From positions 62,001 to 126,000 of the forward strand of contig JBBATH010000002.1 in assembly GCA_040398845.1 (NCBI GenBank): a stretch of DNA of 64,000 nt, written 5' to 3'. The DNA is from WLND01 sp040398845. GTDB taxonomy: Bacteria > Actinomycetota > Actinomycetes > S36-B12. Each line of letters starts with the position of its first letter. The first letter of the stretch is position 1. This document shows, piece by piece, positions 16,421 to 24,590 of this stretch. The notes under the pieces were generated by a model that saw only the letters and a list, made by a program, of their open reading frames with translations, was not told the origin of the DNA and searched no databases. Position numbers and translations under genes: made by a program.

Positions 16421-16885
16421 ATGGCATCACAAGGAAAATCCCCCGCTGCATCCTGGATCTCCATCGTGCTGATCGTCGTGGGGGCAGTCTTGGCCATTAC
16501 GGGCACCGTCAGCTACGTAATGGTCGGCTCAACCCTCGCTGATGAGCGCATCACTGTCTCGGAGGATGCCTGCCTCGGCGGCAACACCGTGAGCGGACCC
16601 TTCCAGGCCTACTGCGAGGCCATGATCATCGAGGTCCATGCGACCGAGGCGACCGGCGGCAAGACCTACGCAGAGCTCGATCGTGAGGATCCGCTTCGCC
16701 AGACGGCGATGACCGGCTCCTTCCTTCGCGCCTCACTGTTCACCTCCGTGGTCGCCTTCGGAGTCTCGGCCCTCGTTGTCGGACTCGGCGCCCTGTTCAT
16801 CCTCACCGGCTTCGGCCTGCGCAGTCTCACCGATCGCAAAGAGGACGCCACGCAGGCCCCGGTTCCGCCCGCGGCAACCGCCTAG
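16421..16885 (+). CDS. Small conserved membrane protein of unknown function
   Basis: A 154-residue protein with two clear transmembrane segments, one near residues 12-37 (WISIVLIVVGAVLAITG) and one near 108-132 (VVAFGVSALVVGLGALFIL), separated by a roughly 65-residue extracytoplasmic loop with two cysteines (DACLGG and QAYCEAM) that could form a disulfide. The C-terminal tail is charged then Pro/Ala rich. ATG 16421 has GAGGAG seven bases upstream. It is divergent from lysS and 30 bases before the HAD gene. No function is recognised. Confidence 0.7.
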   Translation: MASQGKSPAASWISIVLIVVGAVLAITGTVSYVMVGSTLADERITVSEDACLGGNTVSGPFQAYCEAMIIEVHATEATGGKTYAELDREDPLRQTAMTGSFLRASLFTSVVAFGVSALVVGLGALFILTGFGLRSLTDRKEDATQAPVPPAATA

Positions 16886-16915
16886 TTGGTCTGTGGGCCG
16901 CACTACGCTCATTCT

Positions 16916-17605
16916 ATGAGTTGTGCGGCCCACATTTGCGTCCCGCCCGTCACGGGCGTCATCTTCGATATTCACTCAACACTCATCGATCAGGGAAACG
17001 CGAGCCATTGGCTCGATGCCGCACTTCTCAGGTCTCCGACCCCGCTTGCGGCCGATGAGCGCGCAGCACTCGAGTCCTTCCTCGACCTCATCTGGGAGGG
17101 CGCACGGATCAGCGATCCCGAGAGCACACGAGACCTATCCTTCGCCGCCCATGAACGAGTGTTCCACGAGCTCCTCGCTGCCGGCCCCGGCATCGACCCG
17201 GCGCTCGGTGCGGCCCTCTACGGGGTCATGCTCGACGTGTGGCATGCATATGAGGACACGGTCCCCACCTTGGAGGCCCTACAGGAGTTGGGGGTCAAGG
17301 TGTGCCTGCTGTCCAATGCCGGGGTCCCGATCCGGACGGTGCTCGATCGCGAGGGCCTCACACCGCTCATCAATGGAGTCGTCCTCTCATGCGAAGTGGG
17401 CCTGGTGAAGCCGGATATTCGAATCTTCCAAACAGCCCTTGACGCAATCGCCTGCCCTGCAAACGAAGCGCTCATGGTTGGCGACAGCGGTCGCGATGAC
17501 AGCGGGGGCACCGCGCTCGGCATCCGCACGCTCATCCTGCCGAGAACCAGCGGGCCAGTTCACGGACTGGGCGCTGTTGTGTCACTCGTGCGCCCCAGCC
17601 ACTAG
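16916..17605 (+). CDS. HAD-superfamily hydrolase with DxH motif I; C-terminus ends at IS junction
   Basis: A 229-residue haloacid-dehalogenase-fold protein: motif I VIFDIHSTLID, motif II LLSNAG, motif III Lys in GLVKPD, motif IV GDSGRDDSGG. In motif I the second Asp (general acid/base in phosphatases) is His, which could alter or reduce activity. The final TAG (17603-17605) comprises the TA target plus the first G of the inserted IS5-type element, so the native C-terminus may have been longer. ATG 16916 is preferred over the upstream in-frame ATG at 16886. Substrate unknown. Confidence 0.75.
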   Translation: MSCAAHICVPPVTGVIFDIHSTLIDQGNASHWLDAALLRSPTPLAADERAALESFLDLIWEGARISDPESTRDLSFAAHERVFHELLAAGPGIDPALGAALYGVMLDVWHAYEDTVPTLEALQELGVKVCLLSNAGVPIRTVLDREGLTPLINGVVLSCEVGLVKPDIRIFQTALDAIACPANEALMVGDSGRDDSGGTALGIRTLILPRTSGPVHGLGAVVSLVRPSH

Positions 17606-18176
17606 GGCGTGTCTCCAATGTTGAGCGGGTGTGAGGCCTGATCATGGTGATAGGTCACGTACCGCTGTTCTTTCTGAGGAGATGTGGGCTCGTATTGAGC
17701 CGTCGCTGCCTCCAGTGAAGGGGGAGATGGGCAGGCCGATGCGGTCTGAGAACCGCACGCTGATTGAGGGGTAGATCTAGCGTCTTCGAACGGGGTGCGC
17801 GTGGCGTGATCTGCCAGCGGAGTTCGGGCCGTGGCAGACGGTCTGGAAGCGTCACGCTCGCTTCTGCAAGGACAGGACGTGGGACGCGGTCCTGATCGCT
17901 GTCCAGGCCGAGGCGGATGCCAAGGGGGAGATCGCCTGGAATGTGTCGGTCAACTCCACGATGGCCCGTGTTCACCAGCATGGGGCTACTGCTCCGAGGT
18001 CTGACGTGAAGGTCACCGCTCACACAGGGGGCTCGGTCGAATGACAAAGCATCGCTGGGTAGCGGGAACGAACCGAACGATCACGCCATCGGTCATTCCC
18101 GGGGTGGCCTGACGACCAAGACCCATGCACTGGTCAACGGCCGTGGGCTGCCGCAGGTCCTGATCCTGACGACCGG
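17605..18176 (+). mobile_element. IS5-type element copy A, truncated at its right end
   Basis: A 572-base segment matching 21866-22437 base for base as far as I can read. It begins with the terminal inverted repeat GGGCGTGTCTCC directly after a TA dinucleotide. The match stops at 18176 (after GACGACCGG), where unrelated sequence begins, so the right third and right terminal repeat are missing. It lies in the same orientation as copy B 4,261 bases downstream. Confidence 0.9.
17682..18176 (+). pseudogene. IS5-family transposase, nonsense-mutated and truncated (copy A)
   Basis: The plus-strand frame from 17682 reads MWARIEPSLPPVKGEMGRP and then RLRTGCAWRDLPAEFGPWQ and SVNSTMARVHQH, typical of IS5/IS427-group DDE transposases. 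It is interrupted by two TAG codons (17772-17774 and 17778-17780) and by a TGA near 18041, after which NDHAIGHSRGGLTTKTHALV continues in another frame. The first catalytic Asp (normally VDST) is Asn. The gene cannot make active transposase, and the end is deleted. Confidence 0.85.
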
Positions 18177-18202
18177 AGGCAGTCAGCAAGGTCGGACCGG
18201 TC

Positions 18203-18322
18203 ATGAAGAATCTGGACCTCAAGAACCCACTCGTCCGTGACGCAATCCTGCCAGGGCACAAGTCGCCGCTGGATTACTACGAGTGCAACATCGCCATCGT
18301 CGCCGATTACACGTACACCTAA
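18203..18322 (+). other. Unrecognised 39-residue ORF remnant beside IS copy A
   Basis: The stretch between truncated IS copy A and the ImmA/IrrE gene holds a short open frame ending in PLDYYECNIAIVADYTYT. It has the look of the C-terminal end of a once longer protein, truncated by the event that removed the right end of copy A. I do not recognise the family. Bases 18323-18397 hold the leader of the next gene and nothing else that I can identify. Confidence 0.3.
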
Positions 18323-18397
18323 TCCAGAACCTGTTTGGCCCCGAGCAACAAATTGACATTCCAGATTTCATGAATACACGTGTGATAGGGTTCAGAC

Positions 18398-19444
18398 ATG
18401 GTAGTAAGCGTCCCTGCCCTGCTACAGGATGAGCTTGCCCGTCGTGACTGGCGACAGGCGGACCTCTGCCGCGTGCTCGGTTGGTCGACGCAGTCACTCT
18501 CTGAGCTCATGCAAGGCAAACGCCGGCTTGATACATCGATGGCTTTGGACCTCGAGTGCCTCACCTGCGAAGGTGCTGAGTACTGGCTCAACGCCCAACT
18601 CGCTGCTGACCTCGACAGTGCCCGGCGCAAGGACAGCCTCGCTGATCGAAACTCCAACATCCGTGCACGAGCCGAAGTGGAGTCGCTGGCACCAGTTCGC
18701 GAACTCATCCGCCGCCATTACGTCACAGCCAAGGAGCCGAGCGATCAGCTTGAGCAGGTTCGCCGACTCATCGGTGACGATGTGGCCTTCGGCGCCTTCG
18801 CAAAGCGAAGTGTCAATGGCACACCATTCACCCGAACGCAGGCTGCGTGGATGGCGATTGCCCGGGACGTGGCCCACACGAGGGTTAGTAACGCCTTCAA
18901 TTGCGAGCTCTTCGCGAAGTTTGCTGCCGAGCTGCCAAGGACTGTCCGTGACCCCGAACACTTCCGTCGTCTGCCCGCTGACTTCGCAAGCCTAGGTGTT
19001 CGCATCGTATACGTGAAGCCGTTTCCCGGTGGCCGCATCGATGGCGTGTCCATGCGCCTAGACGACAAACCGATGATCGCCTTGTCGGGGCGAGGCAAGC
19101 GCCTCGACAAAGTTCTCTTCGCCCTACTTCACGAGTGTGCTCACATTGTCAGTGGAGATTGGCTTCTCGGTCCTCGCGTGCACGAGGACAATCACGAGCA
19201 AGTCGTTGGTGATGATGCATCCGAAGCCGCCATTAGCGCTCTGGCGACTGACTGGGTATTCCCCCGTGGGATGACCTTCCGTGGCCCACCCACGCGCCAG
19301 ATCGTCCAAGATGTGGCCGATGAGTTCAACGTGGCGCCAGCAATCGTCGTAGGCCATCTCCAGCACTCCGGTGTTATCGATTGGTCATCCATTCTCAGCC
19401 GAGGACTACCCACCGTGGAGGAGCAGCTGATGTCTTGGACATAA
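18398..19444 (+). CDS. XRE-type regulator fused to ImmA/IrrE metallopeptidase
   Basis: A 348-residue two-domain protein. Residues 8-70 form a HigA-like helix-turn-helix (QADLCRVLGWSTQSLSELMQGKR). The C-terminal region is an ImmA/IrrE zinc peptidase with the catalytic FALLHECAHIVSGDW (HExxH at 245-249). Such proteins are antitoxins or mobile-element derepressors that cleave or bind partner regulators. It lies 105 bases upstream of the DUF4417/toxin-like/immunity-like trio and could regulate it (inference). It opens the cargo of the IS-bounded island. Confidence 0.88.
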   Translation: MVVSVPALLQDELARRDWRQADLCRVLGWSTQSLSELMQGKRRLDTSMALDLECLTCEGAEYWLNAQLAADLDSARRKDSLADRNSNIRARAEVESLAPVRELIRRHYVTAKEPSDQLEQVRRLIGDDVAFGAFAKRSVNGTPFTRTQAAWMAIARDVAHTRVSNAFNCELFAKFAAELPRTVRDPEHFRRLPADFASLGVRIVYVKPFPGGRIDGVSMRLDDKPMIALSGRGKRLDKVLFALLHECAHIVSGDWLLGPRVHEDNHEQVVGDDASEAAISALATDWVFPRGMTFRGPPTRQIVQDVADEFNVAPAIVVGHLQHSGVIDWSSILSRGLPTVEEQLMSWT

Positions 19445-19549
19445 AACACGTCCGGATGGGTGCACGAAGCACCCACCCGGACATTGCCAAAGCGGCTGCA
19501 ACCGCTAGGCCCCCTCCCAGCCACGCGAAGAACCGAAAAGGACTTCATC

Positions 19550-20254
19550 ATGCTAACCCCTGACCGCTCCTGCTGTTCGTGCGATCCACCCCTTTGGCGT
19601 GCGGCGCGCGAAACTCTTCTCACCAGAGATCTGTTTTGGTACCCACCCGGCTTTCCTGTTGTGGGCGAATGGCAGATGCCTCTTTTGCCTGCACCCTCGC
19701 TCGACACGAGCCCGAGCCACTTCGCCCCCTACGACAAGAGAGCCGCGAACGAGGAACCTTCCTCGACGCTACTCCACGGGTACACGGCCAACCGGAAGCT
19801 ACAGAGCCAACTGACTCGGCCCCACGAGTGGAGCGAGCGATTCGAAGGCTTTTGGGGAACCGTCACACCAGACTTCTCCATGTGGGTCGACGACCCACTC
19901 GACATCAAGGTCTTTGCTACGCGCATGAGTCGCTCCGTCGGCGCTTTTCACGCCAGTCGCGGTCACCGTGTGCTACCCGGCATTCGCTGGACCGGACCCG
20001 CTGATTACGCATTCTGCTTCGATGGCATCACCCGGGGATCCGCAGTATCGGTGTCCAACTACGGGTCGTGGAGGGATCCGGAGATGAGAGACCGCTTCCT
20101 CATCGGACTACCCGTGATGGTCGAAGTCCTCGAACCGTCAGTCGTCTTCGTTCACGGCACTATGGATCACCGCTTATTCAGGATCCTCCAGAGCAAGACA
20201 GCCTTTATCCCACTGCAGACGCGCTGGAACAGCATGACAACGCAGGCTGGCTGA
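19550..20254 (+). CDS. DUF4417-domain protein
   Basis: A 234-residue protein recognised as DUF4417 from TVTPDFSMWVDDPLDIKVFA, GHRVLPGIRWTGPADYAFCFDGI and GSAVSVSNYG. The family is common in phages, plasmids and genomic islands and has no assigned function that I know. ATG 19550 follows AAAAGGA at about seven bases; the open frame reaches further upstream, but that part is not family-like. Its stop overlaps the next start as TGATG, so translation is coupled to the toxin-like gene. Confidence 0.8.
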   Translation: MLTPDRSCCSCDPPLWRAARETLLTRDLFWYPPGFPVVGEWQMPLLPAPSLDTSPSHFAPYDKRAANEEPSSTLLHGYTANRKLQSQLTRPHEWSERFEGFWGTVTPDFSMWVDDPLDIKVFATRMSRSVGAFHASRGHRVLPGIRWTGPADYAFCFDGITRGSAVSVSNYGSWRDPEMRDRFLIGLPVMVEVLEPSVVFVHGTMDHRLFRILQSKTAFIPLQTRWNSMTTQAG

Positions 20255-20640
20255 TGGGCGGGCATTCTGGAGGTGGTTTCGCCGCCGGATCGCCTCGCTC
20301 CCCGCAAGCTTTCGAGAGGAACGCTTCTGCGCTTCTTCGTCGCTTCCCAGTGAACCAACAGGGCCTCTTCGGCGTTCCAGGCCGTGGCAGCACGCGCCGG
20401 CTGTACAGCGACGACCCTGCGGCCACGGCCCGATACTTCTACGACACCCTCGGTCGTGGCGGTGCGCTACGCCGCATCGATCGTGGTTACATCCGCACTT
20501 TCGATGACGGTACGCACGTCACCTACCGCCCAGTCTCAGGATCAGACGGGAGTCCGGCCATCCAGATCACTGTCCGAAACCCAAACTCTCCCCTGGCCCG
20601 GTACCAAAAAATCCACTTCATGAAAGGCTCCGACCAATGA
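20254..20640 (+). CDS. Free-standing polymorphic-toxin-like C-terminal domain
   Basis: A 128-residue protein with no signal peptide or delivery domain. Its C-terminal half (DGTHVTYRPVSGSDGSPAIQI then YQKIHF) resembles a toxin module found at the C-termini of bacterial polymorphic/contact-dependent toxins, in the pattern GTxVxYRxxSxSDGSPAxxI...QKIHF. The N-terminus is Gly/Ser rich, like a linker. It starts inside the TGATG overlap with the DUF4417 gene and ends in an ATGA overlap with the next gene, which would be its immunity protein. The toxin assignment is from recalled pattern and context, not proof. Confidence 0.55.
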   Translation: MGGHSGGGFAAGSPRSPQAFERNASALLRRFPVNQQGLFGVPGRGSTRRLYSDDPAATARYFYDTLGRGGALRRIDRGYIRTFDDGTHVTYRPVSGSDGSPAIQITVRNPNSPLARYQKIHFMKGSDQ

Positions 20641-21224
20641 AACACGTGAACGTCACCCTCGCTCAGCGCGACATGTCCATGCTCGCGCCGCTCATCGGCG
20701 GACGTTGGGTCTTTATGGCCGGTGAAGCAATGACCCCTCACATGTTTTCGCCCGTGGATGTCATCGTGAACACGACCAACGGTGCCGTGCGCATCGTGTC
20801 GGAGACGTTCGACTCCGACTTCGAAGGTGGCGAGGACGATACATACGCGCGCTTGTGGATTTCCGATGACGTGAGCAGTCTGCGCGTCGCCCGACGCGAG
20901 GGGAACGTCTACGTCCACCACAGGGATGAACTCATTGATGACGTTCTCGTCGTGAGAGACACCGTGTCGGCCATTGAGTCCGGGGAGACCCTGTGGACGT
21001 TGACTACCGATGTCGCCATCGTGTTCCAACTCAGCGGTAGCGTCATCTCGATTGCAAAAGGCAGTCACCACACTGAGATGCTCAGCGTGACCATGGCCCG
21101 CGGTCTGAAGTTGCTTGAGATCCCTGACTGTGTCGATGAATGGCAGGACGATCTGACCATCCGCCACGAGTCCAGTCGAGAGTTGATCCCTCTAGCGACC
21201 TTGATGGCAGACGGGCCGAGGTGA
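20637..21224 (+). CDS. Hypothetical protein, candidate immunity partner
   Basis: A 195-residue soluble acidic protein without recognisable domain, signal peptide or membrane segment. It begins MKHVNVTLAQRDMSMLAPLIGGRWVF and contains an acidic loop (SDFEGGEDD). Its ATG overlaps the stop of the toxin-like gene by four bases, the arrangement expected for a toxin/immunity pair that must be co-produced. Acidity and tight coupling are consistent with an immunity protein; there is no sequence-family support. The ISAzo13 remnant begins 71 bases downstream. Confidence 0.5.
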   Translation: MKHVNVTLAQRDMSMLAPLIGGRWVFMAGEAMTPHMFSPVDVIVNTTNGAVRIVSETFDSDFEGGEDDTYARLWISDDVSSLRVARREGNVYVHHRDELIDDVLVVRDTVSAIESGETLWTLTTDVAIVFQLSGSVISIAKGSHHTEMLSVTMARGLKLLEIPDCVDEWQDDLTIRHESSRELIPLATLMADGPR

Positions 21225-21295
21225 CTAAGGATGCGCGAATTAACAACGTAGGTTTTCGCGTGTGAGGGGCGTACGGCCGTATTACGTCCGCGAGC

Positions 21296-21865
21296 GTGGA
21301 ACTTGTCGATTCCGTCGGGCGACGGTACGAGGTGTTACGGCCGCATCTGGATGAGCGTCAGCGTCGGTTGCTTCCCGGGGCGGAGGCAGGGGTGCTGGGG
21401 CGTGGCGGGATCAAGGTGGTCGCGGTGGCGACGGGCACTCACCCGGACACGGTTGCTCGGGGGGTGCAGGACTTGGAGGGCATTGACGAACCGGTGGTGC
21501 GGGTGCCGTTGCCGGGCGGTGGTCGCAAGAAGTTGTCGGTGAGTGACCCGCAACTGCTGGCGGAGTTGAAGGCGTTGGTGGATCCGGAGACCCGGGGGGA
21601 TCCGATGTCGTTGCTGGTGTGGACGACGAAGCCGACGAGGAACTTGGCTGCGACGTTGACCCAGTCGGGTCATCGGGTGTTGGACCGTACGGTGGCCAAA
21701 ATGCTGCGTGACTTGGGTTTCGGGTTGCAGGAGAATGCGAAGGTGACTAAAGGTCGTCAGCATGAGGACCGTGATGCCCAATTCGGCTACTTGGCGGGGC
21801 AGGTCGCCGAGCAGGCGCGAGATGGCCAACCGGTGATCTCCGTTGACACCAGGAAGAAAGAACTA
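21296..21865 (+). pseudogene. ISAzo13-family transposase, 5' part only, cut by IS copy B
   Basis: From GTG 21296 the frame encodes the N-terminal 190 residues of an ISAzo13-type transposase, with GGGRKKLSVSDPQLLAELKAL, PETRGDPMSLLVWTTKPTRNLA and the motif VISVDTRKKEL. Immediately after KKEL the IS5-type copy B is inserted at CTAG; nine further codons then run into that element. To the right of copy B, at most three further family-like residues (GEF) are readable before the homology is lost, so the 3' part was deleted. Confidence 0.85.
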
Positions 21866-22777
21866 GGGCGTGTCTCCAATGTTGAGCGGGTGTGAGGCCT
21901 GATCATGGTGATAGGTCACGTACCGCTGTTCTTTCTGAGGAGATGTGGGCTCGTATTGAGCCGTCGCTGCCTCCAGTGAAGGGGGAGATGGGCAGGCCGA
22001 TGCGGTCTGAGAACCGCACGCTGATTGAGGGGTAGATCTAGCGTCTTCGAACGGGGTGCGCGTGGCGTGATCTGCCAGCGGAGTTCGGGCCGTGGCAGAC
22101 GGTCTGGAAGCGTCACGCTCGCTTCTGCAAGGACAGGACGTGGGACGCGGTCCTGATCGCTGTCCAGGCCGAGGCGGATGCCAAGGGGGAGATCGCCTGG
22201 AATGTGTCGGTCAACTCCACGATGGCCCGTGTTCACCAGCATGGGGCTACTGCTCCGAGGTCTGACGTGAAGGTCACCGCTCACACAGGGGGCTCGGTCG
22301 AATGACAAAGCATCGCTGGGTAGCGGGAACGAACCGAACGATCACGCCATCGGTCATTCCCGGGGTGGCCTGACGACCAAGACCCATGCACTGGTCAACG
22401 GCCGTGGGCTGCCGCAGGTCCTGATCCTGACGACCGGCAATGCGAGTGATTCTCCTGCGCTGCCAGTGCTGCTGAACCAGCTCCGGATCCCGCGCTGCGG
22501 CCCTGGCCGGCCTCGGACAACCCCGGACGCGTTGCGCGGTGTCGAAGCTTACTCGACCAAGGCCCACAGCGAGAACAAAGGCTGCCGCGGTGGCCAGCCG
22601 ATCGGCTTCGACCCCGAGGACGACAAGAACCGCAACCTCATCGAACGCGCCTCCAACAAAGCAAACACTGGCGCCGACTCGCGACCCGCTACGACAAGCA
22701 CGCATTCATCTACAGAGGCGGCATGGTCCTCGCATCATCCATTCTGTGGCTCACCGTCTGAGTTCGGAGACACGCCC
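21866..22777 (+). mobile_element. IS5-type element copy B, both ends present, 912 bp
   Basis: Terminal inverted repeats GGGCGTGTCTCC (21866-21877) and GGAGACACGCCC (22766-22777) bound the element, and a TA duplication flanks it (CTA on the left, TAG on the right), typical of IS427/ISL2-group insertions. It has inserted into the ISAzo13 transposase. The left 572 bases are identical to copy A. The ends look functional, but the transposase is not. Confidence 0.92.
21943..22760 (+). pseudogene. IS5-family transposase, nonsense- and frameshift-mutated (copy B)
   Basis: It carries the same two in-frame TAG codons (22033-22035 and 22039-22041), the same later TGA and the same Asp-to-Asn change as copy A. 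Beyond the point where copy A ends it continues with TTGNASDSPALPVLLNQLRIP, GPGRPRTTPDALRG and NLIER, and after another frameshift TRYDKHAFIYRGGMVLASSI, the family's C-terminus. It cannot encode a working transposase, so any movement must have been driven in trans. Confidence 0.85.
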
Positions 22778-22864
22778 TAGGTGAGTTCCCGACACCACTA
22801 CCGCAACAGGTGGGGGGAACGGACGGGACTGCGGCGTCTAGTTGGCGGCGTACGATTTCGCGCT

Positions 22865-23440
22865 ATGGGCGACAACGCGGGGTCCACGTCTCGCAGCATC
22901 GGGGATGTGCGTTGGGCAGTCATTGTCAACGGCCCACCGGGTTCTGGGAAGACCACGACTGCTCACGCGCTTGCGGCGGTGCTGCGGCTCCCCGTGTTCT
23001 CCAAGGATGCGGTGAAGGAAACGCTGCTCGACGGGTTGGGCTACGCGAGCCGTGAAGATTCACGCGCCATCGGCGCGGCGAGCGGCGAAGTCGTCTGGAC
23101 GCTGCTGCGGGACTGCCCGACACCTGCCATCGTGGAGTCCTGGTTGGCACCCCACACGCGAGACATCGTTCGCGCGGGCCTGCGTCGAGCGGCAGTCGAG
23201 AGGGTCATCGAGGTGTGGTGCTCCTGTCCATTCGACGAGAACCGACGCCGATACGCCGAGCGCGAGCGCCATCCGGGGCACTACGACGTCGCACTGCTCC
23301 CCGAGTTGGACGAGGTGCTCCGGACCGCTGAACCTCTGGGTCTTGGCGAAGTCCTCCGAGTGGAGACCGACCGCGACCTGGACGCAATGGGCTTGGCGCG
23401 GTCTGTTCTGGCTGCCGCCCGGCTAGAACCGCAAGGCTAA
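22865..23440 (+). CDS. P-loop kinase-like ATPase (AAA_33 type)
   Basis: A 191-residue nucleotide-binding protein with Walker A NGPPGSGKTTT near the N-terminus and a LID-like arginine-rich segment (ENRRRYAERERHPGHY), resembling the AAA_33/chloramphenicol-phosphotransferase-like small kinases. ATG 22865 is chosen because it just precedes the first strand; a GTG at 22781 immediately at the IS edge is also in frame. No ribosome binding site is obvious. It lies directly beyond IS copy B, and its physiological substrate is unknown. Confidence 0.7.
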   Translation: MGDNAGSTSRSIGDVRWAVIVNGPPGSGKTTTAHALAAVLRLPVFSKDAVKETLLDGLGYASREDSRAIGAASGEVVWTLLRDCPTPAIVESWLAPHTRDIVRAGLRRAAVERVIEVWCSCPFDENRRRYAERERHPGHYDVALLPELDEVLRTAEPLGLGEVLRVETDRDLDAMGLARSVLAAARLEPQG

Positions 23441-23536
23441 GCGCCCAGCGAAGGGAGCGCGCAAGGCCGCCGACATCGAGCTCCGCCCTACCGCTGTCCA
23501 ACACACCTACCGCTACCAGCTCCGCAGGCCGGCAGG

Positions 23537-24001
23537 GTGACGTCGCTCCTGTCGTGCCCGGTTCCTTGCGTGAACGCGATCGTCGGGATGCTGGCCCTGC
23601 TCGAGTCCGACTTTAGGGTGCGTCTGGTAAGCGGCGAAGGAAGCGAACGTGTCCTCCCACCGCAGATGAAGGTGATTCTCCGCCGAGCAGGCGAGATCAT
23701 GGGTCAGGGCCACGACGTCGATGTGCTCGACGCCAGCAGTGAAACGCTCACTCCGAACGAGGCGGCAGACCTCATCGGAATCAGCCGGCCCACCCTTCTC
23801 AAGCTCATCGATGAGGGAGTGCTCACGGCGACCAATGTTCCTGGGAGCTCGCATCGCCGTCTCGACCGCCTTGAGGTTGAGGCTTTCCGGGACAGCCGCC
23901 TCGAGATGCAGCCCGGTCTCAACGCCGCCGCTGCCGAGGCAGGCGCGACTGGGCTCTTCACTCGTCTACCTCGCAAGGCCCGGGCGCGGAACGGTCGGTA
24001 A
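23537..24001 (+). CDS. Excisionase-type HTH antitoxin of a PIN-toxin module
   Basis: A 154-residue protein with a MerR/excisionase-like helix-turn-helix at LTPNEAADLIGISRPTLLKLIDEGVL followed by an arginine-rich wing (SSHRRLDRLEVEAF). This is the architecture of antitoxins paired with PIN ribonucleases in actinobacteria. The start is GTG 23537. Its stop overlaps the ATG of the PIN gene as TAATG, confirming the pair. The toxin partner is inactivated, so the antitoxin may be an orphan relic or still a repressor of its own promoter. Confidence 0.75.
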   Translation: MTSLLSCPVPCVNAIVGMLALLESDFRVRLVSGEGSERVLPPQMKVILRRAGEIMGQGHDVDVLDASSETLTPNEAADLIGISRPTLLKLIDEGVLTATNVPGSSHRRLDRLEVEAFRDSRLEMQPGLNAAAAEAGATGLFTRLPRKARARNGR

Positions 24002-24485
24002 TGAGCCGCCGGGTCGTCGTCTACGCCGACACGAACGTCCTGTACCCGTACTACATCTCCGACCTGCTGCTATGACTGGCGTCAGACGGGGTCAGACGGA
24101 GGCGACTCACCCGCGACGTTGGGCGAGACGAGAGGTCCGTGCACAGCCAGTCGGACGCGGCTCGCGCGCACCTCAAGCGCGGGCGAGGGTGAGCGAGGCC
24201 CAATGGCGGACGAAGATGAGGCTCACCACTGGACCGGATGCCGATGACCACCCTCACCAGGCTGCGGCCATCTGCGCGCGGGCCGACTACCTCCTGACTC
24301 ACGACAGCAGGGGATTCCCTGTTGGTCCCTTGCGCGAACAGGGTGTCACCGTCACGAGTGTGGATGACTTTCTCTGCGGCATCTTGGCCGAGCAGCCGGA
24401 TGACGTCCTAGACACCGTGCAGAGTCGGGCCAGAAGCCTGAAGCAGCCACCGATGACTCTCGAGCGTTACCCAGGGAAGCACTGA
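24001..24485 (+). pseudogene. PIN-domain toxin (VapC-like), broken by stop and frameshift
   Basis: It starts MSRRVVVYADTNVLYPYYIS, with the catalytic first Asp of PIN nucleases (ADTNVL), then meets TGA at 24073-24075. Homology resumes in a different frame downstream with DADDHPHQAAAICARADYLLTHDSRGF and VTVTSVDDFLCGIL, which supply the later acidic residues, and ends at 24485. At least one nonsense mutation and one frameshift separate the halves. The intact antitoxin gene overlaps its start. Confidence 0.8.
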
Positions 24486-24528
24486 TTTCCCTATCCCTAC
24501 TCATCCCCAAGGTTTTCACTTGAGTCAT

Positions 24529-24590
24529 ATCCACCGTGAATCCCGATGAGTTATGCACTCACGAGGGACTCGTCGGGATTCGGGGTGGAT
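24529..24590. repeat. Long imperfect inverted repeat in a gene-free stretch
   Basis: Arms of 22 bases (24529-24550 and 24569-24590) match at 19 positions, with an 18-base loop. It stands 44 bases after the PIN pseudogene. It could be a terminator-like RNA hairpin or the remains of a small mobile repeat. The rest of the interval 24486-24914 holds no gene that I can support; short open frames there show no coding signals. Confidence 0.65.

Noticed and set aside
17655..18047. 130-codon minus-strand frame inside IS copy A (and its twin at 21916-22308)
   Set aside because: It is the antisense of the degenerate transposase, open only because of base composition.
17605..22777. Composite transposon made of the two IS5-type copies
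   Set aside because: Copy A lacks its right end and both transposases are dead, so a functional composite transposon cannot be claimed; only an IS-bounded island.
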